Assembly: GCA_023436385.1 (NCBI GenBank)
Contig: JAEZJH010000518.1
Span: 1-5,386 of the forward strand
Length of the DNA stretch: 5,386 nt
Reading direction: 5' to 3'
From: Pseudomonadota bacterium
GTDB taxonomy: Bacteria; Myxococcota; Myxococcia; Myxococcales; Vulgatibacteraceae
Positions 1-5,081 of this stretch are shown one piece after another (position 1 is the first letter of the stretch; each line of letters starts with the position of its first letter). The notes under the pieces were generated by a model, which was given only the letters and a program-made list of their open reading frames with translations, was not told where the DNA came from and ran no database searches. Position numbers and translations under genes: made by a program.

Positions 1-30
1 CGGCTCGGGCTGCCGCCGGAGGGGCCGTAG
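1..30 (+). CDS. 3' end of an upstream gene, probably spmA (partial)
   Basis: Only the last nine codons are visible (reading RLGLPPEGP), ending in TAG at 28-30. The last base of that stop is the first base of the spmB GTG start, so the two genes are translationally coupled. In Bacillus and many other bacteria spmA lies directly upstream of spmB, and this overlap is what would be expected for such a pair. The identity is inferred from the neighbour alone; the visible residues carry no family signature. Confidence 0.45.
   Translation, partial: RLGLPPEGP
18..24 (+). promoter_or_regulatory. Shine-Dalgarno site of spmB
   Basis: GGAGGGG lies five bases before the GTG at 30 and inside the end of the upstream gene. 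It fixes the GTG as the spmB start. Confidence 0.7.
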
Positions 31-572
31 TGGACCTCCTGATCCGCGTCGTCGAGGGGATCTCCGCGTGGGCGATCCCCCTCTTCCTGGTGGGCGTGCC
101 GCTCTACGGCCTCGCCCGCGGGGTGAAGATCTACCCGGCCTTCGTCGAGGGAGCGAAGGAGGGCTTCCAGGTCGCGATCCGGATCATCCCGTTCCTGGTG
201 GCGATCCTCGCCGCGGTGGGCGCTTTCCGCGCCGCCGGGGCGATGGACCTCCTGGCCGACCTGGTGCGGCCGGTGACCGAGCCCCTGGGCGTGCCGGCCC
301 AGGTCCTGCCGATGATGATCGTCCGGCCGCTCTCCGGCGGCGGTGCCACCGGGCTCTTCGCCGAGCTGCTCAAAGCCGAGGGACCCGACGCCTTCGCCTC
401 GCGGGTGGGCGCGCTGGTGATGGGCTCGACGGAGACCACCTTCTACGTGCTGGCGGTCTACTTCGGCGCGGTGGGCGTGACCCGGTACCGCCACGCCATC
501 CCCGCGGCCCTCACCGCGGAGGTCGCGGGCTTCGTCGCCTCGGTGGCGGTGGCCCGGATGATCTGGGGCTGA
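30..572 (+). CDS. spmB: Spore maturation protein B-like membrane protein
   Basis: This 180-residue inner-membrane protein of the nucleoside-recognition (Gate) domain family has the usual length of SpmB (about 178 residues in Bacillus subtilis). Hydrophobic segments are seen at about residues 11-29, 49-70, 91-113, 126-150 and 156-179. Family-typical motifs are RPLSGGGATGLF (99-110) and MGSTETTFYVLAVYFGAVG (131-149). In Bacillus, SpmA and SpmB are needed for full spore core dehydration. Homologues also occur in bacteria that form no endospores, where the transported substrate is unknown, so the name should not be read as proof of sporulation. The GTG start has a good ribosome site and overlaps the previous stop by one base. 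The gene ends six bases before the stop codon of a convergent lipoprotein gene, with no visible terminator between them. Confidence 0.9.
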   Translation: MDLLIRVVEGISAWAIPLFLVGVPLYGLARGVKIYPAFVEGAKEGFQVAIRIIPFLVAILAAVGAFRAAGAMDLLADLVRPVTEPLGVPAQVLPMMIVRPLSGGGATGLFAELLKAEGPDAFASRVGALVMGSTETTFYVLAVYFGAVGVTRYRHAIPAALTAEVAGFVASVAVARMIWG

Positions 573-578
573 TCTCGC

Positions 579-1148
579 CTATTCGGACGGCCGCGCTGCC
601 GCCGGCGTCGTCGCCTCCACCAGCCAGGACGCCGCGAGGGCCGCCGCCTCCTCCACCGCCGGGCCCAGGCTGGTCTCGAGGGTCTCCGCGTCCACGGGCG
701 CCGGCAGCGCCCGCTCGTAGACCAGCTCCCGATCGATCGCCACTCCGGCTTCGGGCAGGTCGGCCACCAGGCGGACCTCGACCTTCACCTTGCCCGGTTC
801 GGCCGAACCTTCCGGCGCCGGCTCGATCCGCACCTCCTCGAGCGACAGCTCGATCACCGGCCGATCGAGCCAGGGCGCCTTGTCGACCGAGAACGGAACC
901 CGGTCCTTGACCTCCGCCAGGAAGCGACGATCCGCCCGTTCGGAGAGGGCTCGGGCCAGCTCCATCTGCTCGCGAATCCGGGGCCCGTCGGAGGCGACGT
1001 GGACCTGCCCGGTGGCGGCGGGCTCCCGGATGGAGAGCGAGGTCCGGAGCTGGGCGACCGGGGTCGCCTCCGTCCGTGGCGCCCGGACGGCCTTTCCGGC
1101 ACAGCCGGCGAGGAGAACGACGAGGGACAACAGGATGAACCGGCGCAT
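579..1148 (-). CDS. Uncharacterised lipoprotein (189 aa)
   Basis: The protein starts MRRFILLSLVVLLAGC, a short lipoprotein signal peptide with two arginines, a hydrophobic core (residues 4-13) and a canonical LAGC lipobox. The lipidated residue would be Cys16. Residue 17 is Ala, so there is no Asp+2 inner-membrane retention signal of the enterobacterial kind. The mature part has a helical stretch (about 58-80, EQMELARALSERADRRFLAE) and then alternating hydrophobic and charged residues (about 97-145) that suggest beta strands. It ends in a helix rich in Ala and Glu. I do not recognise the family. The gene lies 51 bases downstream of a same-strand gene (1200-1604), so co-transcription is likely. 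The ribosome site is weak: no GGAGG lies at normal spacing, only a GGCGG further upstream. The ATG is chosen because it gives a complete signal peptide. Confidence 0.8.
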   Translation of the reverse strand: MRRFILLSLVVLLAGCAGKAVRAPRTEATPVAQLRTSLSIREPAATGQVHVASDGPRIREQMELARALSERADRRFLAEVKDRVPFSVDKAPWLDRPVIELSLEEVRIEPAPEGSAEPGKVKVEVRLVADLPEAGVAIDRELVYERALPAPVDAETLETSLGPAVEEAAALAASWLVEATTPAAARPSE

Positions 1149-1199
1149 ACCCGGAGGGTACGCCGGAGCCGCCTGCCCGTCACCGTGTCCCGCCGCCGA

Positions 1200-1604
1200 T
1201 CAGGTGTCCCCGTGGTAGCCAGGATCCCCCGGGAGCGGCGGCCCTGCCTCGTGGCCTCGCTGGGGATCGGGGAGGCCGTCCTGCCCCGCGCGCGAGAGGG
1301 CCCGGCCCAACTCCTCCGGCGTCCGCGCCGCATGGGGCAGGTTGCGCCGCAGGCGGGCCTCCTCCTCCCGTTCACCGACCGGCGCCCCGGGCCGCGGGGG
1401 CACCGCCCGGCTCAGGGCCCGGCGGAGCGGCGTCCCCCGGCGCTGGTCGAGGACCGATTTCGGGACCGGCAGGGAGCCTACGTCCTCGACGGTGGCCCGG
1501 ACCCCCTCGAGATCGGGATGGTGCCGTTCCTCCGCGGACCGGTCCGTCGCCCCGGGCCCGCCCCCGGCCATGGTCGATCCGCTGCCACGCCGCTCGTCGG
1601 GCAT
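1200..1604 (-). CDS. Uncharacterised small soluble protein (134 aa)
   Basis: I do not recognise this protein. It is accepted as a gene for three reasons: GGAGG stands seven bases before the ATG (1612-1616), a -10-like element lies further upstream, and about 89 percent of its codons end in G or C, as in the sure genes. No other frame over this stretch combines these signs. The product has no cysteine, signal peptide or membrane segment. It is rich in Pro, Gly, Arg and Glu. The first 30 residues and the last 25 look disordered. The middle (about 33-65 and 80-115) has charged, helix-prone stretches such as EREEEARLRRNL and RTPEELGRALSRAG. It is divergent from the ATPase genes and is probably the first gene of a two-gene transcript with the lipoprotein at 579-1148. 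Confidence 0.62.
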   Translation of the reverse strand: MPDERRGSGSTMAGGGPGATDRSAEERHHPDLEGVRATVEDVGSLPVPKSVLDQRRGTPLRRALSRAVPPRPGAPVGEREEEARLRRNLPHAARTPEELGRALSRAGQDGLPDPQRGHEAGPPLPGDPGYHGDT

Positions 1605-1611
1605 CGTCGCG

Positions 1612-1616
1612 CCTCC
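1612..1616 (-). promoter_or_regulatory. Shine-Dalgarno site of the 134-aa protein gene
   Basis: Read on the minus strand this is GGAGG, seven bases before the ATG that ends at 1604. It is the strongest single sign that the 1200-1604 frame is translated. Confidence 0.65.
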
Positions 1617-1639
1617 GGAATCTCCCCGCCTCCTCGGGA

Positions 1640-1649
1640 AGAGTAGGCA
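1640..1649 (-). promoter_or_regulatory. Candidate -10 region for the minus-strand gene pair
   Basis: On the minus strand the sequence reads TGCCTACTCT. TACTCT (1645-1640) fits the TAnnnT pattern, with a TG element two bases upstream. Transcription would begin near 1633, giving a leader of roughly 30 bases that contains the GGAGG. No TTGACA-like -35 element is seen 16-18 bases upstream. The ten bases directly upstream, GGCGACGTGC, are identical to those in front of the -10 on the opposite strand, which supports a real, shared regulatory design. Confidence 0.42.
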
Positions 1650-1706
1650 CGTCGCCCCGCGGGGGCGGGCATCCCGGCCCGACGGGCCGGCCGGTCGGCG
1701 ACGTGC
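1647..1706. repeat. 10-bp inverted repeat in the divergent promoter region
   Basis: GCACGTCGCC (1647-1656) and GGCGACGTGC (1697-1706) are exact reverse complements. They are separated by 40 bases and their centres are 50 bases apart. With one unpaired base (G1646) the match extends to GTA/TAC on the outside. Each arm sits directly upstream of a -10-like hexamer pointing outward. The arms may be paired operator half-sites for one regulator of both transcripts, or a sigma-factor recognition element used twice. Confidence 0.6.
1674..1690. repeat. Perfect 7-bp stem-loop inside the divergent region
   Basis: CCGGCCC (1674-1680), loop GAC, GGGCCGG (1684-1690). It lies between the two arms of the larger inverted repeat. 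On neither strand is it followed by a T-run, so it is not an intrinsic terminator. In such GC-rich DNA a short stem of this kind can arise by chance. Confidence 0.45.
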
Positions 1707-1712
1707 TACAAT
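1704..1712 (+). promoter_or_regulatory. Extended -10 promoter of the ATPase operon
   Basis: TGCTACAAT contains TACAAT (1707-1712), five of six matches to TATAAT, with the extended -10 TG one base upstream. No convincing -35 element is present at 1683-1690, which is GC-only. Transcription would start near 1718-1720. This excludes the GTG at 1703 as a start codon and leaves a short leader carrying GGAGGT at 1725-1730. Confidence 0.6.
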
Positions 1713-1738
1713 CCGCGCGTTTTCGGAGGTCGGGCGGC

Positions 1739-2692
1739 GTGATGGAACGACTCGTCGACAAGCGCCTGGTCCTGGTCACGGGGAAGGGCGGGGTCGGCAA
1801 GACCACCGTGGCGGCCGCCCTGTCGCTCCTCGGCGCGCGGCGGGGCAAGCGCGTCCTGGTTTGCGAAGTGGACGGTCCGTCGGCGGTGGCCCCGCTCCTG
1901 GGCGGCGGCCCCACCTCCCACGAGCCGCAGGCGCTGCCCTGTGGCGTCCACCTCTCCGTGCTCTCGCCGGAGGAGGGGCTCCGCGCCTACCTCGCCGAGC
2001 GGATCCGCATCCCCGGGGTGGTGGACCTCGCCCTGAAGAACCCGGTGGTCGCCCGCTTCTTCCGGGCCACGCCGGCGGTCCCGGAGATGAGCGTCCTCTT
2101 CGCCATCCAGAAGCTCCTCGACGAGCGGGAGGGAGGTGCGCCGCGCTGGGATCAGGTGGTGGTGGACCTCCCGGCCTCGGGCCACGCCGTGGCCCTCCTC
2201 GGCGCCCCGTTCACCGGCAAGCGGGTCTTCCTCGCCGGCCCGCTCCACCACCTCTGCGTTGCCCTCGAGCGGATGCTCACCGACCCGGCCCGGACGGCGG
2301 TGGCGGTGGTGACCCTGCCCGAGGAGCTGCCGGTGAACGAGGCGCTGGACCTGGTCGGCCGGCTGGCGGAGCTGGGGGTGCCGGTGGAGACGGTCCTCGC
2401 CAACGCGGTGGCGCCGGAGCCCTTCGACCGGACCGAGCAGGAGCTGATCCACCGGCTCCTCGAGGCCCAGCCCCGGCCCTTGCTCCAGGGCGCGGCGGCG
2501 GCGGCCCGGCGCGGCAACCGGGCCACGGAGGCCCTGAAGCGCCTCTCCACCGGCCTCTCCCGGGAGCCGGTGACCCTGCGGTTCCGCAAGATCCGCGGCT
2601 TCGAGCTGGTTCGGGCGGTGGCCGACGAACTGGCCGGCCACCTCGGGATGCATCGCCACGGACACGGGGTCCCCCCCTCGTCCCCGCCGTAG
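1739..2692 (+). CDS. ArsA/Get3-like ATPase, first of a pair (BagA/Rv3679-like)
   Basis: This 317-residue soluble P-loop ATPase belongs to the ArsA/GET3 family. Visible motifs are the deviant Walker A GKGGVGKTT (residues 15-23, signature Lys16 and catalytic-loop Lys21), the switch-I-like EVDGPSAVAPLL with Asp45, the switch II DLPASGH (143-149), TLPEELPVNEAL (192-203) and LANAV with Asn222 near the expected base-binding position. Family members bind ATP as dimers and move or present hydrophobic or anionic clients. No CXXC motif and no E. coli-type arsenite cysteine set is evident, and no arsR, arsB or arsC is nearby. The GTG at 1739 is preferred because GGAGG (1725-1729) stands nine bases before it; the ATG at 1742 is nearly as good. 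The C-terminus ends in a His-containing MHRHGHG tail. A second, different ArsA-like gene follows after 65 bases, suggesting a heterodimer. The specific client is unknown. Confidence 0.88.
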   Translation: MMERLVDKRLVLVTGKGGVGKTTVAAALSLLGARRGKRVLVCEVDGPSAVAPLLGGGPTSHEPQALPCGVHLSVLSPEEGLRAYLAERIRIPGVVDLALKNPVVARFFRATPAVPEMSVLFAIQKLLDEREGGAPRWDQVVVDLPASGHAVALLGAPFTGKRVFLAGPLHHLCVALERMLTDPARTAVAVVTLPEELPVNEALDLVGRLAELGVPVETVLANAVAPEPFDRTEQELIHRLLEAQPRPLLQGAAAAARRGNRATEALKRLSTGLSREPVTLRFRKIRGFELVRAVADELAGHLGMHRHGHGVPPSSPP

Positions 2693-2709
2693 CTGGCGGT
2701 CCGCGCCGC

Positions 2710-2728
2710 GCGGGGATACTCTCCCCGC
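2710..2728 (+). repeat. Stem-loop between the two ATPase genes
   Basis: GCGGGGA (2710-2716), loop TACTC, TCCCCGC (2722-2728): a perfect 7-bp stem with a 5-base loop. There is no T-run after it, so it does not look like a terminator. The loop and next base read TACTCT, the same hexamer proposed as a -10 on the minus strand at 1640-1645, and it ends 35 bases before the ATG of the second ATPase. It could be an mRNA hairpin or a weak internal promoter. The sequence does not decide between these. Confidence 0.4.
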
Positions 2729-2730
2729 CC

Positions 2731-2744
2731 CGCGCCCGGGCGCG
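2731..2744. repeat. 14-bp perfect palindrome
   Basis: CGCGCCCGGGCGCG equals its own reverse complement and lies 13 bases before the ATG of the second ATPase gene. It occupies the place where a ribosome site would be expected and could form a hairpin or bind a dimeric protein. Chance is possible at this GC content. Confidence 0.45.
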
Positions 2745-2757
2745 CGCCGGTGGCTAG

Positions 2758-3882
2758 ATGCTCTCCTCCCTGATGGCCGACAAGCACGTGGTGGTCTGCT
2801 CCGGCGCCGGCGGCGTCGGCAAGACCACCACCGCCGCCGCCCTGGGGATCGCCGCCGCGCGCCGGGGGAAGCGCGCCGTGGTCCTCACCATCGACCCGGC
2901 GAAGCGCCTCGCCGACGCCCTGGGCCTGCCGGCCCTCCCCTCCGAGCCGGCGCCGATCGCCCGGGAGATCCTCGACCGGGCCGGCGTGCCGCCCGAGGGC
3001 TCGCTCCACGCGCTGATGCTCGATTCCAAGGAGACCTTCGACGCCCTGGTCCGGAAGCTCAACCCGGACCCGGCGGCGGTGGAGCGGATCCTCCGGAACC
3101 GGATCTACCAGCAGGTCTCCGGCCTCCTCGCCGGGATGCAGGAATACACCGCGGAGGAGAAGCTCCACGAGCTGTACGAGGACCCGCGCTTCGACACGGT
3201 GATCGTCGACACCCCGCCGACCCGCAACGCCCTCGACTTCCTCGAGGCGCCCGGGAAGATGTCTCGCTTTTTTGACGAGCGGGTGCTGCGCTGGTTCAAG
3301 CCGGCGGAGGGCGCCGGGCGGCTCCGGCTCCTCGCCGCCCGCACCGGAAAGCTGGTCTCCGGCGTCCTCTCGCTCGCCTTCGGCGAGGGCTTCGCCGAGG
3401 AGCTGGGCGACTTCTTCGGGGCCCTGGGGCCGATGACCGCCGCCTTCCGGACCCACGCCGACGCAGTGCGGAAGCTCCTCGCCTCGCCCGAGGCCACCTT
3501 CCTCCTGGTCACCGCCCCGGAGGCCGCGGCGATCGACGACGCCCTCTTCTTCCGCCGGCGTCTCGCGGAGCTGGGGATGCCCTTCGCCGGCTACGTGGTG
3601 AACCGGCTGCACCCGGAGCGGCCGGAGGTCTCCGCGGCGGAGGTCCGGGACACCGGCGCGGCCCTGGCCGGACAGTTCGCGGCCAGCGAGGCCGAGGGAC
3701 TCCTCGCCCGGATGGCCGCCTCCTACGAGGAGGAGCGGGCGCGCGCGCTCGCCGACCGGGAGGCGCTGGCCCGGCTGCTCCGGGAAGGCCGGGCGCCGAT
3801 CGTCGGCATCCCGCACCTCGAGGGCGACATCACCGACGTCACCGGGCTGGCGCTCCTGGTCGACCGGGCGTTCGAGGCCTAG
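2758..3882 (+). CDS. ArsA/Get3-like ATPase, second of a pair (BagB/Rv3680-like)
   Basis: This 374-residue soluble ATPase of the ArsA/GET3 family shows the P-loop SGAGGVGKTT (residues 15-24). Ala17 stands where the dimer-spanning signature lysine normally sits, while Lys22 is kept. Next come TIDPAKRLADALGL (44-57, switch-I Asp46), DTPPTRNALDFLEAP (151-165, switch II), a helical region with hydrophobic stretches (about 168-235) corresponding in position to the client-binding helical subdomain of Get3, then TAPE (252-255) and VVNRLHPE with Asn282. From memory, the actinobacterial Rv3680 type also has GSGGVGKTT and DTPPTR, so the missing lysine looks like a subtype trait and not damage. It probably forms a heterodimer with the preceding ATPase. 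The ATG follows an in-frame TAG directly. It lacks a clear Shine-Dalgarno site; an inner ATG at 2773 is no better. The gene is intact and ends in TAG. Confidence 0.9.
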   Translation: MLSSLMADKHVVVCSGAGGVGKTTTAAALGIAAARRGKRAVVLTIDPAKRLADALGLPALPSEPAPIAREILDRAGVPPEGSLHALMLDSKETFDALVRKLNPDPAAVERILRNRIYQQVSGLLAGMQEYTAEEKLHELYEDPRFDTVIVDTPPTRNALDFLEAPGKMSRFFDERVLRWFKPAEGAGRLRLLAARTGKLVSGVLSLAFGEGFAEELGDFFGALGPMTAAFRTHADAVRKLLASPEATFLLVTAPEAAAIDDALFFRRRLAELGMPFAGYVVNRLHPERPEVSAAEVRDTGAALAGQFAASEAEGLLARMAASYEEERARALADREALARLLREGRAPIVGIPHLEGDITDVTGLALLVDRAFEA

Positions 3883-3989
3883 GCCGCCCCCTGTGCCTCC
3901 GCCCTTCCGGCCCTCGCGCCCTTGCCTTTTGCCTCCCGGAGTGGTTGGTTTCCTTGCCCTTTTCGCGGCCGTCGCCGCCCGGAGGCCCC
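3883..3989 (+). other. Intergenic spacer, pyrimidine-rich
   Basis: About 107 bases separate the second ATPase from the lipoprotein gene. The stretch 3895-3965 is rich in C and T on the plus strand, with recurring CTTGCC and CCTTTT units (near 3921-3930 and 3952-3963) and more T than anywhere else in the window. I find no convincing promoter pair and no stem followed by a T-run. A long C/T-rich leader of this kind could be a transcript release site of the factor-dependent type, but this is only suggestive. Confidence 0.35.
3981..3985 (+). promoter_or_regulatory. Shine-Dalgarno site of the 335-aa lipoprotein gene
   Basis: GGAGG stands four bases before the GTG at 3990. It favours this start over an in-frame TTG at 3945. 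Confidence 0.6.
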
Positions 3990-4997
3990 GTGCGCGTTCC
4001 CGTCCCCGCCCTTCTCCTCGCCGTCGCCCTGGCGCCGGCGCTCGGCTGCGGCGCCTGCTCGTCGCCCGAGGACCGGGCGGCGAAGGAACGGATCTTCTCG
4101 CCGGAGGATCCGCCCCGGGTGCTCCGGGCCGCCGCCGAACCCCTCGACTCCGGGAAGCTGGCCCGGGACCCGGCGCTGGTGGCCCGGGTCCTGGGGATCT
4201 CCGCCCAGGAGGCCGCGGCGCGGCTCGGCTCCCACGTGCAGAAGGCCGAGGTCTCCTTCACCTGGACCCTGGGCGACAAGACGGTGGCGCTGAAGGAGAC
4301 CCGCACGGTGCGGCTCGCCAAGAACGGCGACTTCCACCTGCTGCTCGAGAACGACCAGCACCAGGGGATGGAGTGGTACCGCGTCGGCGCCACCTCCTAC
4401 GCCCGGAACCGCTACGCGCCGCTCCGGGAGCGCCGCCGGGACCGCGGCTCCTCGGAGCACGTGGTCGCCTCCGGCTACGCCTCCCTCGAGAACGCCTTCG
4501 AGGTGGTCCACCGGGCCTTCCGGCTCACCGCGGCGGGCGACACCACCCACCGCGGCCGGCCGGTGGTGAAGTACGAGATCGGCCTGGGCGAGCCCCACGC
4601 CGGCGAGGGCCAGGAGGACCTGCCGGAGGTCCTGTTCCCCAAGGACGGCCCGGACCCCGACACCAAGCTCCGCCTCGAGGCGCTGGAGAAGGGCGTGCCG
4701 ACGCGGATCGAGGGCGTGCTCTACGTCGACAAGGCCACCGCGGTGCCGGTGCGGGCGGACATCGAGGCCCAGGTGAAGGTGCCCGGGGAAAACGGCGAGG
4801 CGAAGCTGGTCCTCGCCGTCGACCTCGACGTCGAGGGGATCGGCAAGGAGCTGGCCATCGAGGTCCCACAGCACCTCGCCGACGAGCCCCGGCCGCCGGG
4901 CGTGGTCTCGATCCTCGACGCCTACGGCCTGCCCCGGGCCAACCCCCGGGAGAAGAAGGACGCCGAGCCGGCGGCCGCCGAGCCCGAGGACGAGTAG
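3990..4997 (+). CDS. Uncharacterised lipoprotein (335 aa), beta-rich
   Basis: The N-terminus MRVPVPALLLAVALAPALGC is a lipoprotein-type signal peptide. The likely lipidated residue is Cys20 in the lipobox ALGC, slightly off the L-A-G-C consensus; a second cysteine follows at 23. The mature protein begins with a charged linker. From about residue 85 (KAEVSFTWTLGDKTVALKE) to about 200 it shows alternating residues typical of beta strands, including GMEWYRVG near 126-133. Near 244-258 it has LYVDKATAVPVRADI, which recalls the last strands of LolA/LppX-like lipoprotein carrier folds. That likeness is weak and I do not assign the family. The C-terminal tail (from about 320) is acidic and low in complexity (AEPAAAEPEDE). 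The gene lies 107 bases after the second ATPase, same strand, and may be read with it. An in-frame TTG at 3945 would add 15 residues but would bury the signal peptide. Confidence 0.8.
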   Translation: MRVPVPALLLAVALAPALGCGACSSPEDRAAKERIFSPEDPPRVLRAAAEPLDSGKLARDPALVARVLGISAQEAAARLGSHVQKAEVSFTWTLGDKTVALKETRTVRLAKNGDFHLLLENDQHQGMEWYRVGATSYARNRYAPLRERRRDRGSSEHVVASGYASLENAFEVVHRAFRLTAAGDTTHRGRPVVKYEIGLGEPHAGEGQEDLPEVLFPKDGPDPDTKLRLEALEKGVPTRIEGVLYVDKATAVPVRADIEAQVKVPGENGEAKLVLAVDLDVEGIGKELAIEVPQHLADEPRPPGVVSILDAYGLPRANPREKKDAEPAAAEPEDE

Positions 4998-5028
4998 GCC
5001 TGCTCGCGCCCGCGGGCGGGCCGAAAAG

Positions 5029-5056
5029 TTGACCTCCCCCGCTGCCGGTCTAGCCT
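5029..5056 (+). promoter_or_regulatory. Housekeeping-type promoter before the last gene
   Basis: TTGACC (5029-5034) matches five of six positions of the -35 consensus. TAGCCT (5051-5056) keeps the TAnnnT pattern of a -10, with a 16-base spacer. Transcription would begin near 5063. It is the only place in the window with both elements, and a short A-run (5024-5027) lies just upstream. Confidence 0.6.
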
Positions 5057-5069
5057 CGTCTCGACTCTC

Positions 5070-5075
5070 GGAGGT
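5070..5075 (+). promoter_or_regulatory. Shine-Dalgarno site of the last gene
   Basis: GGAGGT lies six bases before the GTG at 5082, ideal spacing. It sets the start of the truncated gene. Confidence 0.7.
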
Positions 5076-5081
5076 GCCGGC

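Noticed and set aside
999..1646. 215-codon plus-strand frame opposite the lipoprotein and the 134-aa protein
   Set aside because: It has no ribosome site of note, starts inside the lipoprotein gene and gives a Pro/Arg/Gly-rich product. The minus-strand frames have better start signals and codon use.
1703..1738. Upstream GTG start at 1703 for the first ATPase
   Set aside because: This GTG overlaps the probable extended -10 (1704-1712), so it would lie upstream of the transcript start. It has no ribosome site, and the extra 12 residues look non-coding.
1342..2757. 471-codon plus-strand frame overlapping the first ATPase in another frame
   Set aside because: The translation is a low-complexity Pro/Gly/Arg product; the ATPase frame has all the family motifs.
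2152..3816. Very long open frame on the minus strand across both ATPase genes (554 codons)
   Set aside because: It is antisense to two clearly recognised ATPases, spans their intergenic gap, and its product is an Arg/Gly/Glu-rich string without domains. Long antisense frames are expected in DNA this rich in G and C.
1739..3882. Arsenite-efflux ATPase (arsenic resistance operon)
   Set aside because: No arsR, arsB, arsC or arsD gene is nearby, the cysteine set of E. coli ArsA is not evident, and the motifs fit the Rv3679/Rv3680 type better.
3945..3989. TTG start at 3945 for the 335-aa lipoprotein
   Set aside because: It would place 15 Pro/Ser-rich residues before the signal peptide. The GTG at 3990 has GGAGG and begins a normal lipoprotein signal.
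5007..5018. Possible terminator after the 335-aa lipoprotein gene (CGCCCGCGGGCG)
   Set aside because: It is a perfect palindrome but leaves only a short stem with a four-base loop, and no T-run follows on the plus strand.
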